Assembly: GCF_902498195.1 (NCBI RefSeq) | Contig: NZ_CABVIY010000004.1 | Coordinates: 372,001 to 436,000, forward strand | DNA length: 64,000 nt | Origin: Pseudomonas fluorescens | GTDB lineage: Bacteria; Pseudomonadota; Gammaproteobacteria; Pseudomonadales; Pseudomonadaceae | Reading direction: 5' to 3' | In this document: positions 26,305 through 34,400 of the stretch, in pieces | Layout: every line of letters begins with the position of its first letter | Numbering within the stretch: position 1 is the stretch's first letter | Notes under the pieces: generated by a model | Database searches by the model: none | What the model saw: only the letters and a program-made list of their open reading frames with translations | What the model was told of the DNA's origin: nothing | Position numbers and translations under genes: made by a program

Positions 26305-28169
26305 ACACATTCCGTTTGCTGATGAGCATTGGCCTTTGTGCCGGGCTGGCCGCCTGCAGTTCGGCGCAGATGGCCAAGGACGAAGGGGTTGACCTGATGG
26401 AGTCGGGCCAGTACGAAGCCGGTCTGGCGCGGATCCAGGAGGGGATCCGGGAAAATCCGCGCGATACCGAACTGCACCTGGCGCTGACCAGCGGTCGGGC
26501 GCGTGCGGTGACGGCGCTGCTGACCCAGGGTGACATGGAACGTGCCCAGCGCGACTTTGCCTCGGCCCGCCTGACATACGGTCGGGTGCTCACCATCGAA
26601 CCGAACAACCGTCGGGCCCAGGATTCCATTCGCCAGCTTGAACACATGCGCAGCCTCGATGAAAAACTCGAGCTGGCCCGTGGCGATCTGCGTCGCGGCG
26701 ATATCTACGGCGCGGATCGTCAGGTCAAGCAGATCCTCGAACTGGACCCGAACAGTCAAGGCGCCCTGGAACTGCAAAGCGATATTCGCCTGGTGCAAAG
26801 CCGCAACGTGGTGCCTTACCCACAACTGCGTACCCGTCTGGACAAACCGGTCACCCTGGAATTTCGCGACGCCAACCTGAAAACCATCTTCGAAGTGCTG
26901 TCCCAGGTCGCCGGCCTGAACTTCATCTTCGACAAGGACCTGCGCCCGGACATGAAAGCCACCATCTTCGTGCGCGACGTGCGCATCGAGGATGCCGTGG
27001 AACTGCTGCTGCAACAGAACCAGCTGCACCAGAAAGTGGTGAACGAAAACACCCTGCTGATCTACCCGGACTCGCCGCAGAAGCTCAAGGATTACCAGGA
27101 GCTGGTGATGCGCACTTTCTACCTGACCAGCATCGATGCCAACACCGCGTTGAACATGGTCAAGACCATGCTCAAGACCCGCGACGTGTTCGTCGACGAA
27201 CGCCTCAATACCCTGACCATGCGCGACACCGGCGACGCCGTGCGCATGGCGGAAAAGCTCCTGCAGTCGCAAGACCAGTCCAACCCCGAAGTGGTGCTGG
27301 AAGTGGAAGTGATGGAAGTGGCCACCCAGCGGATTCTCGACCTGGGCCTGCAATGGCCGAACACCTTCGGTGTGGTCAACAGCGACGGTTCGGCGGTGAC
27401 CCTGCTTGACCAGCTCAAGGGCATCAACTCCAGCCGGATCACTATTTCGCCGTCGCCACAGGCCAAGATCAACGCCCAGGACAACGACATCAACACCCTG
27501 GCCAGCCCCGTGATCCGCGTGAGTAACCGTGAACAGGCGCGCATTCACATTGGTCAGCGCGTGCCGATCATCAGCGCCACATCGGTGCCGTCGACCCAGG
27601 GACCGGTGATCACCGAAAGCGTGACTTACCTGGATGTCGGTCTGAAACTGGAAGTGCAGCCCACCGTGCACCTGAACAACGAAGTGGCGATCAAGGTCGC
27701 GTTGGAGGTCAGTAACGCCACGCCGCTGGAACCGACCCGCCAGGGCACGATTCCGGTCCAGGTCGATACCCGCAACGCCCAGACCACCCTGCGCCTGCAC
27801 GATGGCGAAACCCAGATCCTCGCGGGCCTGATGCGTAACGACCATGGCGCCACCGGTAACAAGATTCCCGGGCTGGGTGATATCCCGGGCCTGGGTCGTC
27901 TGTTCGGCAGCAACAAGGACACGGTCGGCAAGTCGGAGCTGGTGCTGTCAATCACCCCACGGGTGGTGCGCAACTTGCCATACCAGAGTCCGTCGGACAT
28001 GGAATTCACCACCGGCACCGAAACCAGCATGCACATCCAGGCGCCTGACCGCCGGTTCGAAGCTATGGATCAGCCAGCGGCCGCCCAGCCATCTTCGGTC
28101 CAGCCTGCGCGCGCCGACCGGCCGGTAGCCGCCAACACCCATGTTGAAGTCAGCGTCGGGAAGCCTTGA
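26301..28169 (+). CDS. Outer-membrane secretin lipoprotein, GspD/PilQ/MshL-like, with TPR N-terminus
   Basis: The product is 622 aa. It starts with a lipoprotein signal (GLCAGLAACSS, lipid-carrying Cys19), so it may reach the outer membrane with its own lipid. Residues ~25-165 form TPR-like helices (YEAGLARIQEGIRENPRDTE, AQRDFASARLTYGRVLTIEP). Then come the short secretin N domains (LEFRDANLKTIFEVLSQVAG; DANTALNMVKTMLKTRDVFV) and the C-terminal gate domain (INTLASPVIRVSNREQARIH, RVPIIS, IPGLGDIPGLGRLFGS). It is the only secretin in the window and would be the exit pore of the machine. TPR-bearing secretins occur in MshL-like systems. Confidence 0.9.
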   Translation: MNTFRLLMSIGLCAGLAACSSAQMAKDEGVDLMESGQYEAGLARIQEGIRENPRDTELHLALTSGRARAVTALLTQGDMERAQRDFASARLTYGRVLTIEPNNRRAQDSIRQLEHMRSLDEKLELARGDLRRGDIYGADRQVKQILELDPNSQGALELQSDIRLVQSRNVVPYPQLRTRLDKPVTLEFRDANLKTIFEVLSQVAGLNFIFDKDLRPDMKATIFVRDVRIEDAVELLLQQNQLHQKVVNENTLLIYPDSPQKLKDYQELVMRTFYLTSIDANTALNMVKTMLKTRDVFVDERLNTLTMRDTGDAVRMAEKLLQSQDQSNPEVVLEVEVMEVATQRILDLGLQWPNTFGVVNSDGSAVTLLDQLKGINSSRITISPSPQAKINAQDNDINTLASPVIRVSNREQARIHIGQRVPIISATSVPSTQGPVITESVTYLDVGLKLEVQPTVHLNNEVAIKVALEVSNATPLEPTRQGTIPVQVDTRNAQTTLRLHDGETQILAGLMRNDHGATGNKIPGLGDIPGLGRLFGSNKDTVGKSELVLSITPRVVRNLPYQSPSDMEFTTGTETSMHIQAPDRRFEAMDQPAAAQPSSVQPARADRPVAANTHVEVSVGKP

Positions 28170-28171
28170 TC

Positions 28172-28645
28172 ATGAACGCCTCGCAACGCGGTTTTACCCT
28201 GATCGAAGTCGTGGTGACGCTGGCCCTGGTCGGCCTGCTGGCCGGCATGGCCGCGCCCCTGACCGAGACCGTGGTGCGCCGGGGCAAGGAGCAGGATCTG
28301 CGTACCGCGCTGTACCAGATCCGCGATGCCATCGACGCCTACAAACGCGCCTTCGACGCCGGTTATATCGAGAAGTCGCTCAACAGCAGCGGCTACCCGC
28401 CGAACCTCAAAGTGCTGGTCGATGGCGTGCGTGACGTGCGCAGTGCCAAGGGCGCCAAGTTCTATTTCCTGCGGCGCATCCCCCACGACCCGCTGGCGGT
28501 CGCCAAGCGGGACGACGAAGGGGGCTGGGGCCTGCGCTCCTATGACAGTTCGGCCGAAAACCCACGCGATGGCGAGGACGTGTTTGACGTCTACTCTAAG
28601 GCTCGTGGCAAGGGTCTTAACGGCATCGCCTATAGGGAGTGGTGA
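28172..28645 (+). CDS. xcmT2: Pseudopilin, XcmT2-like
   Basis: The 157-aa protein has a very short leader (MNASQRG) cut before FTLIEVVVTLALVGLLAG, with Glu at +5. The C-terminal half has RRIPHDPL and SSAENPRDGEDVFDVYS, similar in layout to GspG (DPxG and aspartate-rich end). It is one of three consecutive pseudopilin genes, matching my memory of the xcmT2-xcmT3-xcmX group next to csg homologues in P. putida GB-1. The ATG at 28172 lies 2 bases after the secretin stop. Confidence 0.85.
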   Translation: MNASQRGFTLIEVVVTLALVGLLAGMAAPLTETVVRRGKEQDLRTALYQIRDAIDAYKRAFDAGYIEKSLNSSGYPPNLKVLVDGVRDVRSAKGAKFYFLRRIPHDPLAVAKRDDEGGWGLRSYDSSAENPRDGEDVFDVYSKARGKGLNGIAYREW

Positions 28646-28648
28646 GCT

Positions 28649-29023
28649 ATGCGCCGGGAAAAGGGTTTTACCTTGTTGGAACTGATGGTGGTCATGGCAA
28701 TCATCGCCACCCTGATGACCATCGCCTTGCCGCGCTACTTCAATAGCCTGGAGGCCTCCAAGGAGACCACCCTGCGCCAGAGCCTGTCGTCGATGCGCGA
28801 AGCGCTGGATCACTACTACGGCGACACCGGGCGTTATCCCGATTCCCTCGAACAACTGGTCGAGCTGCGCTACCTGCGCAACCCGCCGATGGACCCGATT
28901 GCCGAACGCAAGGACACCTGGGTGCTGGTGGCACCGCCCGACGGCGTCGCCGGCGGGGTGGCCGATATCAAGAGTGGTGCCACAGGGAGGGCGCGTGATG
29001 GCAGCCTTTATTCCGAGTGGTAG
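28649..29023 (+). CDS. xcmT3: Pseudopilin, XcmT3-like
   Basis: This short pseudopilin has 124 aa, leader MRREKG and mature FTLLELMVVMAIIATLM with Glu +5. The C-terminal domain includes GDTGRYPDSLEQLVELRYL and PPMDPIAERKDTW, the GspG/GspI-size range. It follows xcmT2 by 3 bases and its 3' end overlaps xcmX by 26 bases, so the three are surely made together. Confidence 0.85.
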   Translation: MRREKGFTLLELMVVMAIIATLMTIALPRYFNSLEASKETTLRQSLSSMREALDHYYGDTGRYPDSLEQLVELRYLRNPPMDPIAERKDTWVLVAPPDGVAGGVADIKSGATGRARDGSLYSEW

Positions 29024-29537
29024 GCCTGCGTCAGAGGACGGCTTCACCTACCTGGGTGTGCTGCTGCTGATCATGGTGATGGGCATGGGCCTGGCCAGCG
29101 CCGGCGAGTTGTGGGCCACGGCCGCGCGGCGTGACCGTGAACGCCAGTTGCTGTGGGTCGGCACCCAGTACGCCCAGGCGCTGCGCAGCTATTACCGCAG
29201 CTCGCCAGGCCTGGCCCAGTACCCCAAGGAACTCGCGGACCTGTTGCAGGACGAGCGTTTCCCCAGCGCCAGGCATCATCTGCGCCAGCTCTACCCGGAC
29301 CCGATTGGCGGCGGCGAATGGTCCCTGATGCGCGGCTTCGACGGGCGCATCACCGGCATCAGCAGCCCGTCCACGGACAAGCCGCTCAAGCAGGTGGACT
29401 TCCCGGCGCAGTGGTCGGATTTCAACGGCATGGCCAGCTACAAGGATTGGCAGTTCGTGGCCGAGAAGGCCTTTATCGATGGCGCCTCGGGCCCGGTCAA
29501 AGGCCAGTCCACCGCGCCCCAGGCGTTGCAGCCATGA
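28998..29537 (+). CDS. xcmX: Minor pseudopilin, XcmX-like, lacking Glu+5
   Basis: The product is 179 aa. The leader MAAFIPSGRPASEDG is followed by FTYLGVLLLIMVMGMGLASA; the +5 residue is Gly rather than Glu. Loss of Glu+5 is typical of GspK tip pseudopilins and fits a tip subunit. The globular part contains REGQLLWVGTQYAQ-like helix residues and DPIGGGEWSLMRG. In P. putida GB-1 xcmX insertion blocked oxidase transport, as I recall. GGGAGG precedes the ATG. The end overlaps csgE at ATGA. Confidence 0.8.
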   Translation: MAAFIPSGRPASEDGFTYLGVLLLIMVMGMGLASAGELWATAARRDRERQLLWVGTQYAQALRSYYRSSPGLAQYPKELADLLQDERFPSARHHLRQLYPDPIGGGEWSLMRGFDGRITGISSPSTDKPLKQVDFPAQWSDFNGMASYKDWQFVAEKAFIDGASGPVKGQSTAPQALQP

Positions 29538-29923
29538 ACCGCTTCTGCCTGGCGTTGATCCTGGTGCTGTGCACCTCGGTGTCCCCGGCCGCCGAAGAGG
29601 ACGAAATGATGGGCTTCATCATCGACGACACGATCTCGCACATCGGCCACGACTTTTACTACTCGTTCAGTGAACGCCTGCGCGCCACCAGCCCGATGGA
29701 TTTCAACCTGGTGGTGCGCGAACGACCTTCGGCTCGCTGGGGCAGCCTGGTGACCGTGGAATTTCAACAGCGATTGGTTTATCGGCGTTTCCTGCCGCCG
29801 AACACCGTGGAGCTCAAGGACGAGGCCTATGACGCCGCCGACTGGGTACGCGGACAGATTGTCCAGCGCAAGCTGGAAGCCTTGTTGCAGGACACCACGG
29901 ACCTTGAGAGGGACGAACTATGA
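29534..29923 (+). CDS. csgE: Curli assembly factor CsgE (CsmE)
   Basis: The 129-aa secreted protein has a signal peptide (FCLALILVLCTSVSPAA). It aligns by eye with E. coli CsgE: ISHIGHDFYYSFSERLR, then VRERPSARWGSLVTVEF, and the end LERDEL. CsgE caps the CsgG pore and gives substrate specificity for curlin export. It is coupled by ATGA to xcmX upstream and to csgF downstream, so curli export is transcribed together with the secretion machine. Confidence 0.9.
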   Translation: MNRFCLALILVLCTSVSPAAEEDEMMGFIIDDTISHIGHDFYYSFSERLRATSPMDFNLVVRERPSARWGSLVTVEFQQRLVYRRFLPPNTVELKDEAYDAADWVRGQIVQRKLEALLQDTTDLERDEL

Positions 29924-30339
29924 AAACCAAGACTTTTTTGCTGCACACGGGCTGGTGCCTGCTGGGGCTGGGTGGCTGCGCGCTGGTCCAGGCCACGGAG
30001 CTGGTCTACACGCCGATCAACCCATCCTTCGGCGGCAACCCGTTGAATGGCACCTGGCTGCTCAACAACGCCCAGGCGCAGAACGACTACGACGACCCTG
30101 ACTTGAAAGACCGCGCCTCGGCGACCGGGACGTCGGCCCTGGAGCGCTTCAGCGCCCAGTTGCAATCGCGGTTGCTGGGGCAATTGCTGGACAACATCTC
30201 CACCGGCAACACGGGGAGCCTGTCCACGGACGCGTTCATCGTCAACGTCGTCGACGACTCGGGGGCACTGAGCATTGTCGTGACCGATCGAGCGACCGGC
30301 GAAGTTTCGGAAATCCAGGTGAATGGCCTGGCCCCTTGA
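29920..30339 (+). CDS. csgF: Curli assembly factor CsgF (CsmF)
   Basis: The product is 139 aa. After the signal peptide it shows the CsgF signature YTPINPSFGGNPLNGTWLL followed by NNAQAQNDY and the C-terminal VTDRATGEVSEIQVNGL. CsgF sits on the extracellular side of CsgG and couples the CsgB nucleator to the pore. The start overlaps the csgE stop by 4 bases. A 31-bp gap precedes csgG. Confidence 0.9.
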   Translation: MKTKTFLLHTGWCLLGLGGCALVQATELVYTPINPSFGGNPLNGTWLLNNAQAQNDYDDPDLKDRASATGTSALERFSAQLQSRLLGQLLDNISTGNTGSLSTDAFIVNVVDDSGALSIVVTDRATGEVSEIQVNGLAP

Positions 30340-30370
30340 TGGGGCGTCAGGTCAACGGGGAGTTAAGGAC

Positions 30371-31234
30371 ATGAAAAAAATAATTTTGCTGGGGCTGATG
30401 TTGGCGGCATTACAAGGGTGCAGTCTGCGCGAGCCGATCGGCGCCGAGCAGGACACCGAAACCCCGACCCTGACCCCCAGGGCCTCGACCTACTACGACC
30501 TGATCAACATGCCACGACCCAAGGGCCGGTTGATGGCGGTGGTGTACGGCTTCCGTGACCAGACCGGACAGTACAAGCCGACCCCGGCCAGCTCGTTTTC
30601 CACCAGCGTCACCCAGGGCGCGGCGAGCATGCTGATGGACGCCATGCAGGCCAGCGGCTGGTTCGTGGTGCTGGAGCGCGAAGGGCTGCAGAACCTGCTG
30701 ACCGAGCGCAAGATCATTCGCGCCTCGCAGAAAAAGCCCAACACCCCGGTGAACATCCAATCTGAACTGCCTCCGCTGCAAGCGGCGAACATGATGCTCG
30801 AAGGCGGGATCATTGCCTACGACACCAACGTCAAGAGCGGCGGGGAAGGGGCGCGATACCTGGGCATCGACATTTCCCGCGAGTATCGCGTGGACCAGGT
30901 CACGGTGAACCTGCGGGCGGTCGACGTACGCAGCGGCCAGATCCTGGCCAACGTGATGACCAGCAAGACCATCTACTCCGTGGGCCGCAGTGCCGGGGTG
31001 TTCAAGTTCATCGAGTTCAAGAAATTGCTTGAGGCCGAAGTCGGCTACACCACCAACGAACCGGCGCAGTTGTGTGTGCTGTCGGCGATCGAGTCGGCGG
31101 TGGGGCATCTGCTGGCCCAGGGGATCGAGCGGCGGTTGTGGCAGGTGGCGGGGGACAACTCGGCGCCCGCGGCGAATGAGACGCTGGATCGCTACCTGAC
31201 CCAGAACAAGGTGGTGCCCGAGGAGCAGCAGTGA
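30371..31234 (+). CDS. csgG: Curli export pore lipoprotein CsgG (CsmG)
   Basis: The product is 287 aa. The lipoprotein signal MKKIILLGLMLAALQGC has lipid Cys17. CsgG marks follow: YYDLINMPRPKGRLMAVVYG, FRDQTGQYKP, SGWFVVLEREGLQNLLTERK and SREYRVDQVTVNLRAVD. It forms the nonameric outer-membrane channel for unfolded curlin. AAGGA sets the start. It is the last gene of the sigma54-promoted operon that begins with the receiver protein at 21599. Confidence 0.95.
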   Translation: MKKIILLGLMLAALQGCSLREPIGAEQDTETPTLTPRASTYYDLINMPRPKGRLMAVVYGFRDQTGQYKPTPASSFSTSVTQGAASMLMDAMQASGWFVVLEREGLQNLLTERKIIRASQKKPNTPVNIQSELPPLQAANMMLEGGIIAYDTNVKSGGEGARYLGIDISREYRVDQVTVNLRAVDVRSGQILANVMTSKTIYSVGRSAGVFKFIEFKKLLEAEVGYTTNEPAQLCVLSAIESAVGHLLAQGIERRLWQVAGDNSAPAANETLDRYLTQNKVVPEEQQ

Positions 31235-31263
31235 CCGGGGCGGCCTTCGGCAGGGGGCAAACT

Positions 31264-31362
31264 GTAGGAGCGAGCTCTGCTCGCGATGGACGTAAACGAT
31301 AACGCGTGCTGTCTGAATGAACGCGTTGTCCAGACGTTTTTCGCGAGCAGGCTCGCTCCTAC
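31264..31362. repeat. REP pair (GTAGGAGCGAGC type)
   Basis: Inverted arms GTAGGAGCGAGCTCTGCTCG and CGAGCAGGCTCGCTCCTAC lie 30 bases after the csgG stop. No classical terminator was seen after csgG, so this structure may protect or end the transcript. Confidence 0.85.
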
Positions 31363-31401
31363 AGGTACGAGGCGGCCTGACAGCCGACCTGTCTCTTGCT
31401 G

Positions 31402-31725
31402 ACTGAGTACATATCCATTGCTGCGGTCACGGCCGCTAAGGGTTTCGCCCTTACGGCGAGTCACTTGGAAAAACGGAACGCCGCCCGGCCCCAAGTAACC
31501 AAGGGCTCTTGCCCCACCACTCGGTGCCTCGCTTGGGCTCGGCATGCCCGATCGAAGGCATTGCTCCGTGGGTCGCCGCGATGGGCCGTCCCTGGCCCAG
31601 CGCGGCTAAACCGGCGTCCTGCCGGTTTACCCACTGCGCACTGCCTGCGTTCGGCCATCGTGGTTTAACGGGGCGCTCAGATCAAAATCAAAAGCCAAAG
31701 CGAGGCGGCCTGATAGCCGACCTGA
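31402..31725 (+). repeat. Long interspersed repeat, copy 1 (forward)
   Basis: About 320 bases contain TACATATCC, GGTTTCGCCCTTACGGCGAG, CCAAGTAACCAAG, CTCGGCATGCCC, GCGGCTAAACCGGCGTCCTG and end GCCTGATAGCCGACCTG. Copies occur at 39817-40109 and, inverted, at 40257-40505, with fragments at 41881 and 50483. No gene is visible in it. It carries internal inverted repeats. Confidence 0.8.
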
Positions 31726-31750
31726 TTGTGGGTCTGTCCGCGATCCCACT

Positions 31751-31848
31751 GTAGGAGCGAGCCTGCTCGCGAAAATCGCCCGGACAACGCGTTCATTCAG
31801 GCCGCCCGCGTTATCGTTGACCTCCATCGCGAGCAGGCTCGCTCCTAC
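31751..31848. repeat. REP pair (GTAGGAGCGAGC type)
   Basis: Inverted arms GTAGGAGCGAGCCTGCTCGC and its complement lie directly after interspersed repeat copy 1, the same order as at 39817-40231. Confidence 0.85.
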
Positions 31849-31883
31849 AGAAAAGCGCTTGCATCTTTTGGTTTCTGTAGGAC

Positions 31884-32222
31884 GTGGACCCAGGCTACAT
31901 CGCCTTGCGTCGCTACCTGCAACTGCGCCAGAATCCGCCGGTTTGTGCGCCTTGGCGCCAGTCTCCCACCCCCAATCCCCCCGAATCAACGACCATCCCC
32001 CACAACCCCAGCTCCCTGTTCCACATCGCCCAGAACATCAGAACCGAAGACTTGCTGGCCTACGCCTGTGAATCCCTGGCATCGGCCAGTGTCATGGCCA
32101 GCGATCTGGCCACCTTTCTCGACGGCCCGCAGCGCAGCACTTTATTGGGCATCCAGCAGGTGATCATGCTGGCGGACCTGGCGGTGAACCGGGCACTGGA
32201 TAACCTCGATCCGCAGGGTTGA
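31884..32222 (+). CDS. DUF6124-like small protein, probably truncated at the N-terminus
   Basis: The frame from GTG 31884 gives 112 aa. The C-terminal 70 residues (DLLAYACESLASASVMASDL, GIQQVIMLADLAVNRALDNL) match the conserved part of a small Pseudomonas family I know as DUF6124, of unknown role. The family's usual start is not visible; the upstream sequence is a REP, so the 5' end may have been lost by repeat insertion. It could be a decayed gene. It is flanked by repeats on both sides. Confidence 0.5.
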   Translation: MDPGYIALRRYLQLRQNPPVCAPWRQSPTPNPPESTTIPHNPSSLFHIAQNIRTEDLLAYACESLASASVMASDLATFLDGPQRSTLLGIQQVIMLADLAVNRALDNLDPQG

Positions 32223-32225
32223 CCT

Positions 32226-32314
32226 GTAGGAGCTGCCGAAGGCTGCGATCTTTTGATCTTGATCCTGAAAATCAAAATCAAAATCAAAAGATCGCAGCCT
32301 TCGGCAGCTCCTAC
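32226..32314. repeat. Inverted repeat element, GTAGGAGCTGCCGAAGGCTG type
   Basis: Second copy of the element at 4915-5003. The arms flank an AT-rich centre made of several AATCAAAATC units. Confidence 0.85.
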
Positions 32315-32334
32315 AGGGGATTGTGTACAGGCAT

Positions 32335-32372
32335 AAAAAAACCGCGACCCTCCCCAAGGGCCGCGGTTTTTT
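32335..32372 (-). terminator. Rho-independent terminator of the curlin operon
   Basis: AAAAAACCGCG...CGCGGTTTTTT forms a GC stem closed around CCTCCCCAAGGG, with A and T runs on both sides. It lies 12 bases after the curlin gene stop on the minus strand. It could also act on plus-strand transcripts. Confidence 0.85.
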
Positions 32373-32384
32373 CATGCCTCGCGA

Positions 32385-33833
32385 TTACCGCTGCAACGTG
32401 GTCGCCTGGTTGGCGGTACCAAACTGTTGGATGTTGGCGGTCTGGCCCATGCCGCTCTGGTCGACGCTGGCGATGTTGCCGGTGCCGCCCTGGGTGACGT
32501 AGGCCACGTTCATGCTGTCAGCCTGTTTGACGGTGATCATGTTGTCCTCGCCATACAGTTGGGTGGTGAACGCCTGGTTGCCGAGGCCTTCCTGGTTGAA
32601 CTCGGTGCTGTTGCCGGTGCCGTTGGTGCTGCCTTGGGCCAGGTTGGTGGTACCGCGCTGGTCGGCGATCAGGATGTTGTCGGTGCCGTTCTGGTCGAAG
32701 TACAGCTCGTTGAAGGAATTGGTCTGGCTGACCGTGGTTTTGTTGCCGGTGCCGGTCTGGTTGGTGGTCATGATGTGGCCGATGCCGTCCTGTTTGAAGC
32801 TGGCGACGTTGCCATCGCCGTTCTGGTTGACGGTGGCGCGCTGGATGTTGCCGAACTGGCCGCCCAGTTGCGGGCCTTTCCAGTTGCTGGCGTAGACCTT
32901 GTTATCGTTCCCTACCGAATTGGCGTTCAGCACGTGGCTGTCGCCGCTCTGGTAAGTGAAGTGCACGTTACCGGTGCCTTGTTGATAGAGGGCGACAGTG
33001 GAGCCGAGGGACTCGAACTGGTCGGCGTAGATGGCGTTGAGGTCGCCCACTTGCAACACAGTGGCCACGTTGTTTTCGCCATAGCTCTGGTCGACGATGG
33101 TTTCGTTGGTGTTCCCGTACTGGTTGATGGTGGCTTTGGAGTCGAGCTGGGTGTCTTGCCAGACTTCGGTGCCGTTGTTGTCGCCGTACTGGTTGATGTT
33201 AAGGTTGCCGCCCGTGCCGTAGCGCTGGTCGCCGTAGGCATAGTTGGTGCTGCCGGCCTGGTTGATCTCGATCTTGCCACCCATATGGGCGATCTGTTCG
33301 GCGGTGGCGTAGTTGGTGTCGCCGTACTGGATGATCACGGCGGAGTTGGCTCCGCCCAGCTGGATCTGTTCGATGTTGGCTTCGTTGCTGTCGCCGTACT
33401 GGTAGGTCTTGCCGGTCGTGCCTTCCTGACTGTCCTGGTAGACGAACGAGAAGTTGCCGGTGCCTTCCTGTTGCTGCAGCACTTCGCCGCCGCCCACACC
33501 GATCGACTGGCTGGCGTGGCTGGTGTTGAAGCCGCCGATCTGGTTCTGGGTGATGGTGCTGTTGTCTTCGAACAGTTGCTCGGCGTAACCGGCGTTGTAA
33601 TTGCCGGTCTGGGTCTGGGTAATGGTGCTGGTGGCCGAGTCCTGCACGGCTGCCGCGTTGTTGCCTTCACCCATTTGCGTTTGGGTGGCGGTACTGAACG
33701 GCGCCTTGGTCTGTTTGACGTCGGCGATGTTGGATTCACCGTACTGGTTTTGGGTCGACACGCTGTTATCGGCCAATGCCTGGGCACTGACCACGACCAG
33801 GATGGCGGCGGTAATGGGCGTCAGTTTGAACAT
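32385..33833 (-). CDS. Very large CsgA-like curlin (major amyloid subunit)
   Basis: The 482-aa secreted protein has signal peptide TAAILVVVSAQALA^D. About twenty tandem curlin-type units follow, built on Gln-x-Gly-x-x-Asn-x-Ala/Val-x-x-x-Gln (for example QNQYGESNIADVKQ, TQTGNYNAGYAEQ, QSYGENNVATVLQ, QFGTANQATTLQ). E. coli CsgA has five units in 151 aa, so this fibre subunit is roughly three times longer. Units near residues 280-330 are less regular and rich in aromatic residues. It should be exported by CsgG and form surface amyloid. GGAGG before the ATG sets the start; 27 bp separate it from the CsgB-like gene. Confidence 0.85.
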   Translation of the reverse strand: MFKLTPITAAILVVVSAQALADNSVSTQNQYGESNIADVKQTKAPFSTATQTQMGEGNNAAAVQDSATSTITQTQTGNYNAGYAEQLFEDNSTITQNQIGGFNTSHASQSIGVGGGEVLQQQEGTGNFSFVYQDSQEGTTGKTYQYGDSNEANIEQIQLGGANSAVIIQYGDTNYATAEQIAHMGGKIEINQAGSTNYAYGDQRYGTGGNLNINQYGDNNGTEVWQDTQLDSKATINQYGNTNETIVDQSYGENNVATVLQVGDLNAIYADQFESLGSTVALYQQGTGNVHFTYQSGDSHVLNANSVGNDNKVYASNWKGPQLGGQFGNIQRATVNQNGDGNVASFKQDGIGHIMTTNQTGTGNKTTVSQTNSFNELYFDQNGTDNILIADQRGTTNLAQGSTNGTGNSTEFNQEGLGNQAFTTQLYGEDNMITVKQADSMNVAYVTQGGTGNIASVDQSGMGQTANIQQFGTANQATTLQR

Positions 33834-33860
33834 GATGAAACCTCCAAGTGGTGCAGTGCT

Positions 33861-34322
33861 TTAGCGATATTGAGTGATCGATACGCTCATTCCATTGCCT
33901 GCCTGGGTCACAGCGCTTTGCTGCCCCGTGCCAGCCTGGACGATGTTGGCGTTGTTGTTATTGCCGTTCTGGGCGATCTGCGCGCGGTTGTGGCTGCCGG
34001 TCTGGGTAATGGACGCGGCGTTGCCGGAACCTTGCTGGGTGATCAAGGCCATCAGGTCGCTGCCTTGTTGCAGGATGTAGGCTTCCTGATTGCTGCCCGA
34101 CTGCACGATCTGGCCGAGTAACGACTGGCCGTTCTGTTGCAACATGGCGATGTTGGCCTGGCCGTTCTGGTCGATCAGTGCCTGCTGGCCCACCAGGGGT
34201 GGCAGCTCGCCAAGATCGGCGCTGGGCGCCAGGTCATCGTTCTCCATCAAATCGTCGGCGCGCACGCCTGCGCTGCTGCAGAGCAGTAGCAGGCAGAGCA
34301 GGGCGGCGGTCGACGTTTTCAT
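33861..34322 (-). CDS. csgB: CsgB-like curlin nucleator
   Basis: The 153-aa secreted protein has signal peptide TAALLCLLLLCSSAGVRA^D, a spacer to about residue 50, then five curlin-type units (QNGQANIAMLQQ, SGSNQEAYILQQ, GSGNAASITQT, GSHNRAQIAQ, AGTGQQSAVTQ). Size and unit number match CsgB, which seeds CsgA fibres on the cell surface. CsgA of other species has a similar size, so nucleator versus fibre role is inferred from the much larger partner next to it. Confidence 0.8.
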   Translation of the reverse strand: MKTSTAALLCLLLLCSSAGVRADDLMENDDLAPSADLGELPPLVGQQALIDQNGQANIAMLQQNGQSLLGQIVQSGSNQEAYILQQGSDLMALITQQGSGNAASITQTGSHNRAQIAQNGNNNNANIVQAGTGQQSAVTQAGNGMSVSITQYR

Positions 34323-34366
34323 GGCATTGCGCTCTCTTAGAAAACTGTCCTGGTGGGAAGAACCGG

Positions 34367-34393
34367 CCCCCTCCACTCACCGAGTGAAGGGGG
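34367..34393 (-). terminator. Intra-operon terminator or attenuator upstream of the CsgB-like gene
   Basis: Stem CCCCCTCCACTC / GAGTGAAGGGGG with a 3-base loop (one G-U pair in the minus-strand RNA) lies 7 bases after the stop of the cadherin-repeat gene. There is no strong T run, so it may only lower expression or mark an mRNA 3' end. Confidence 0.5.
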
Positions 34394-34400
34394 CGAAGGC

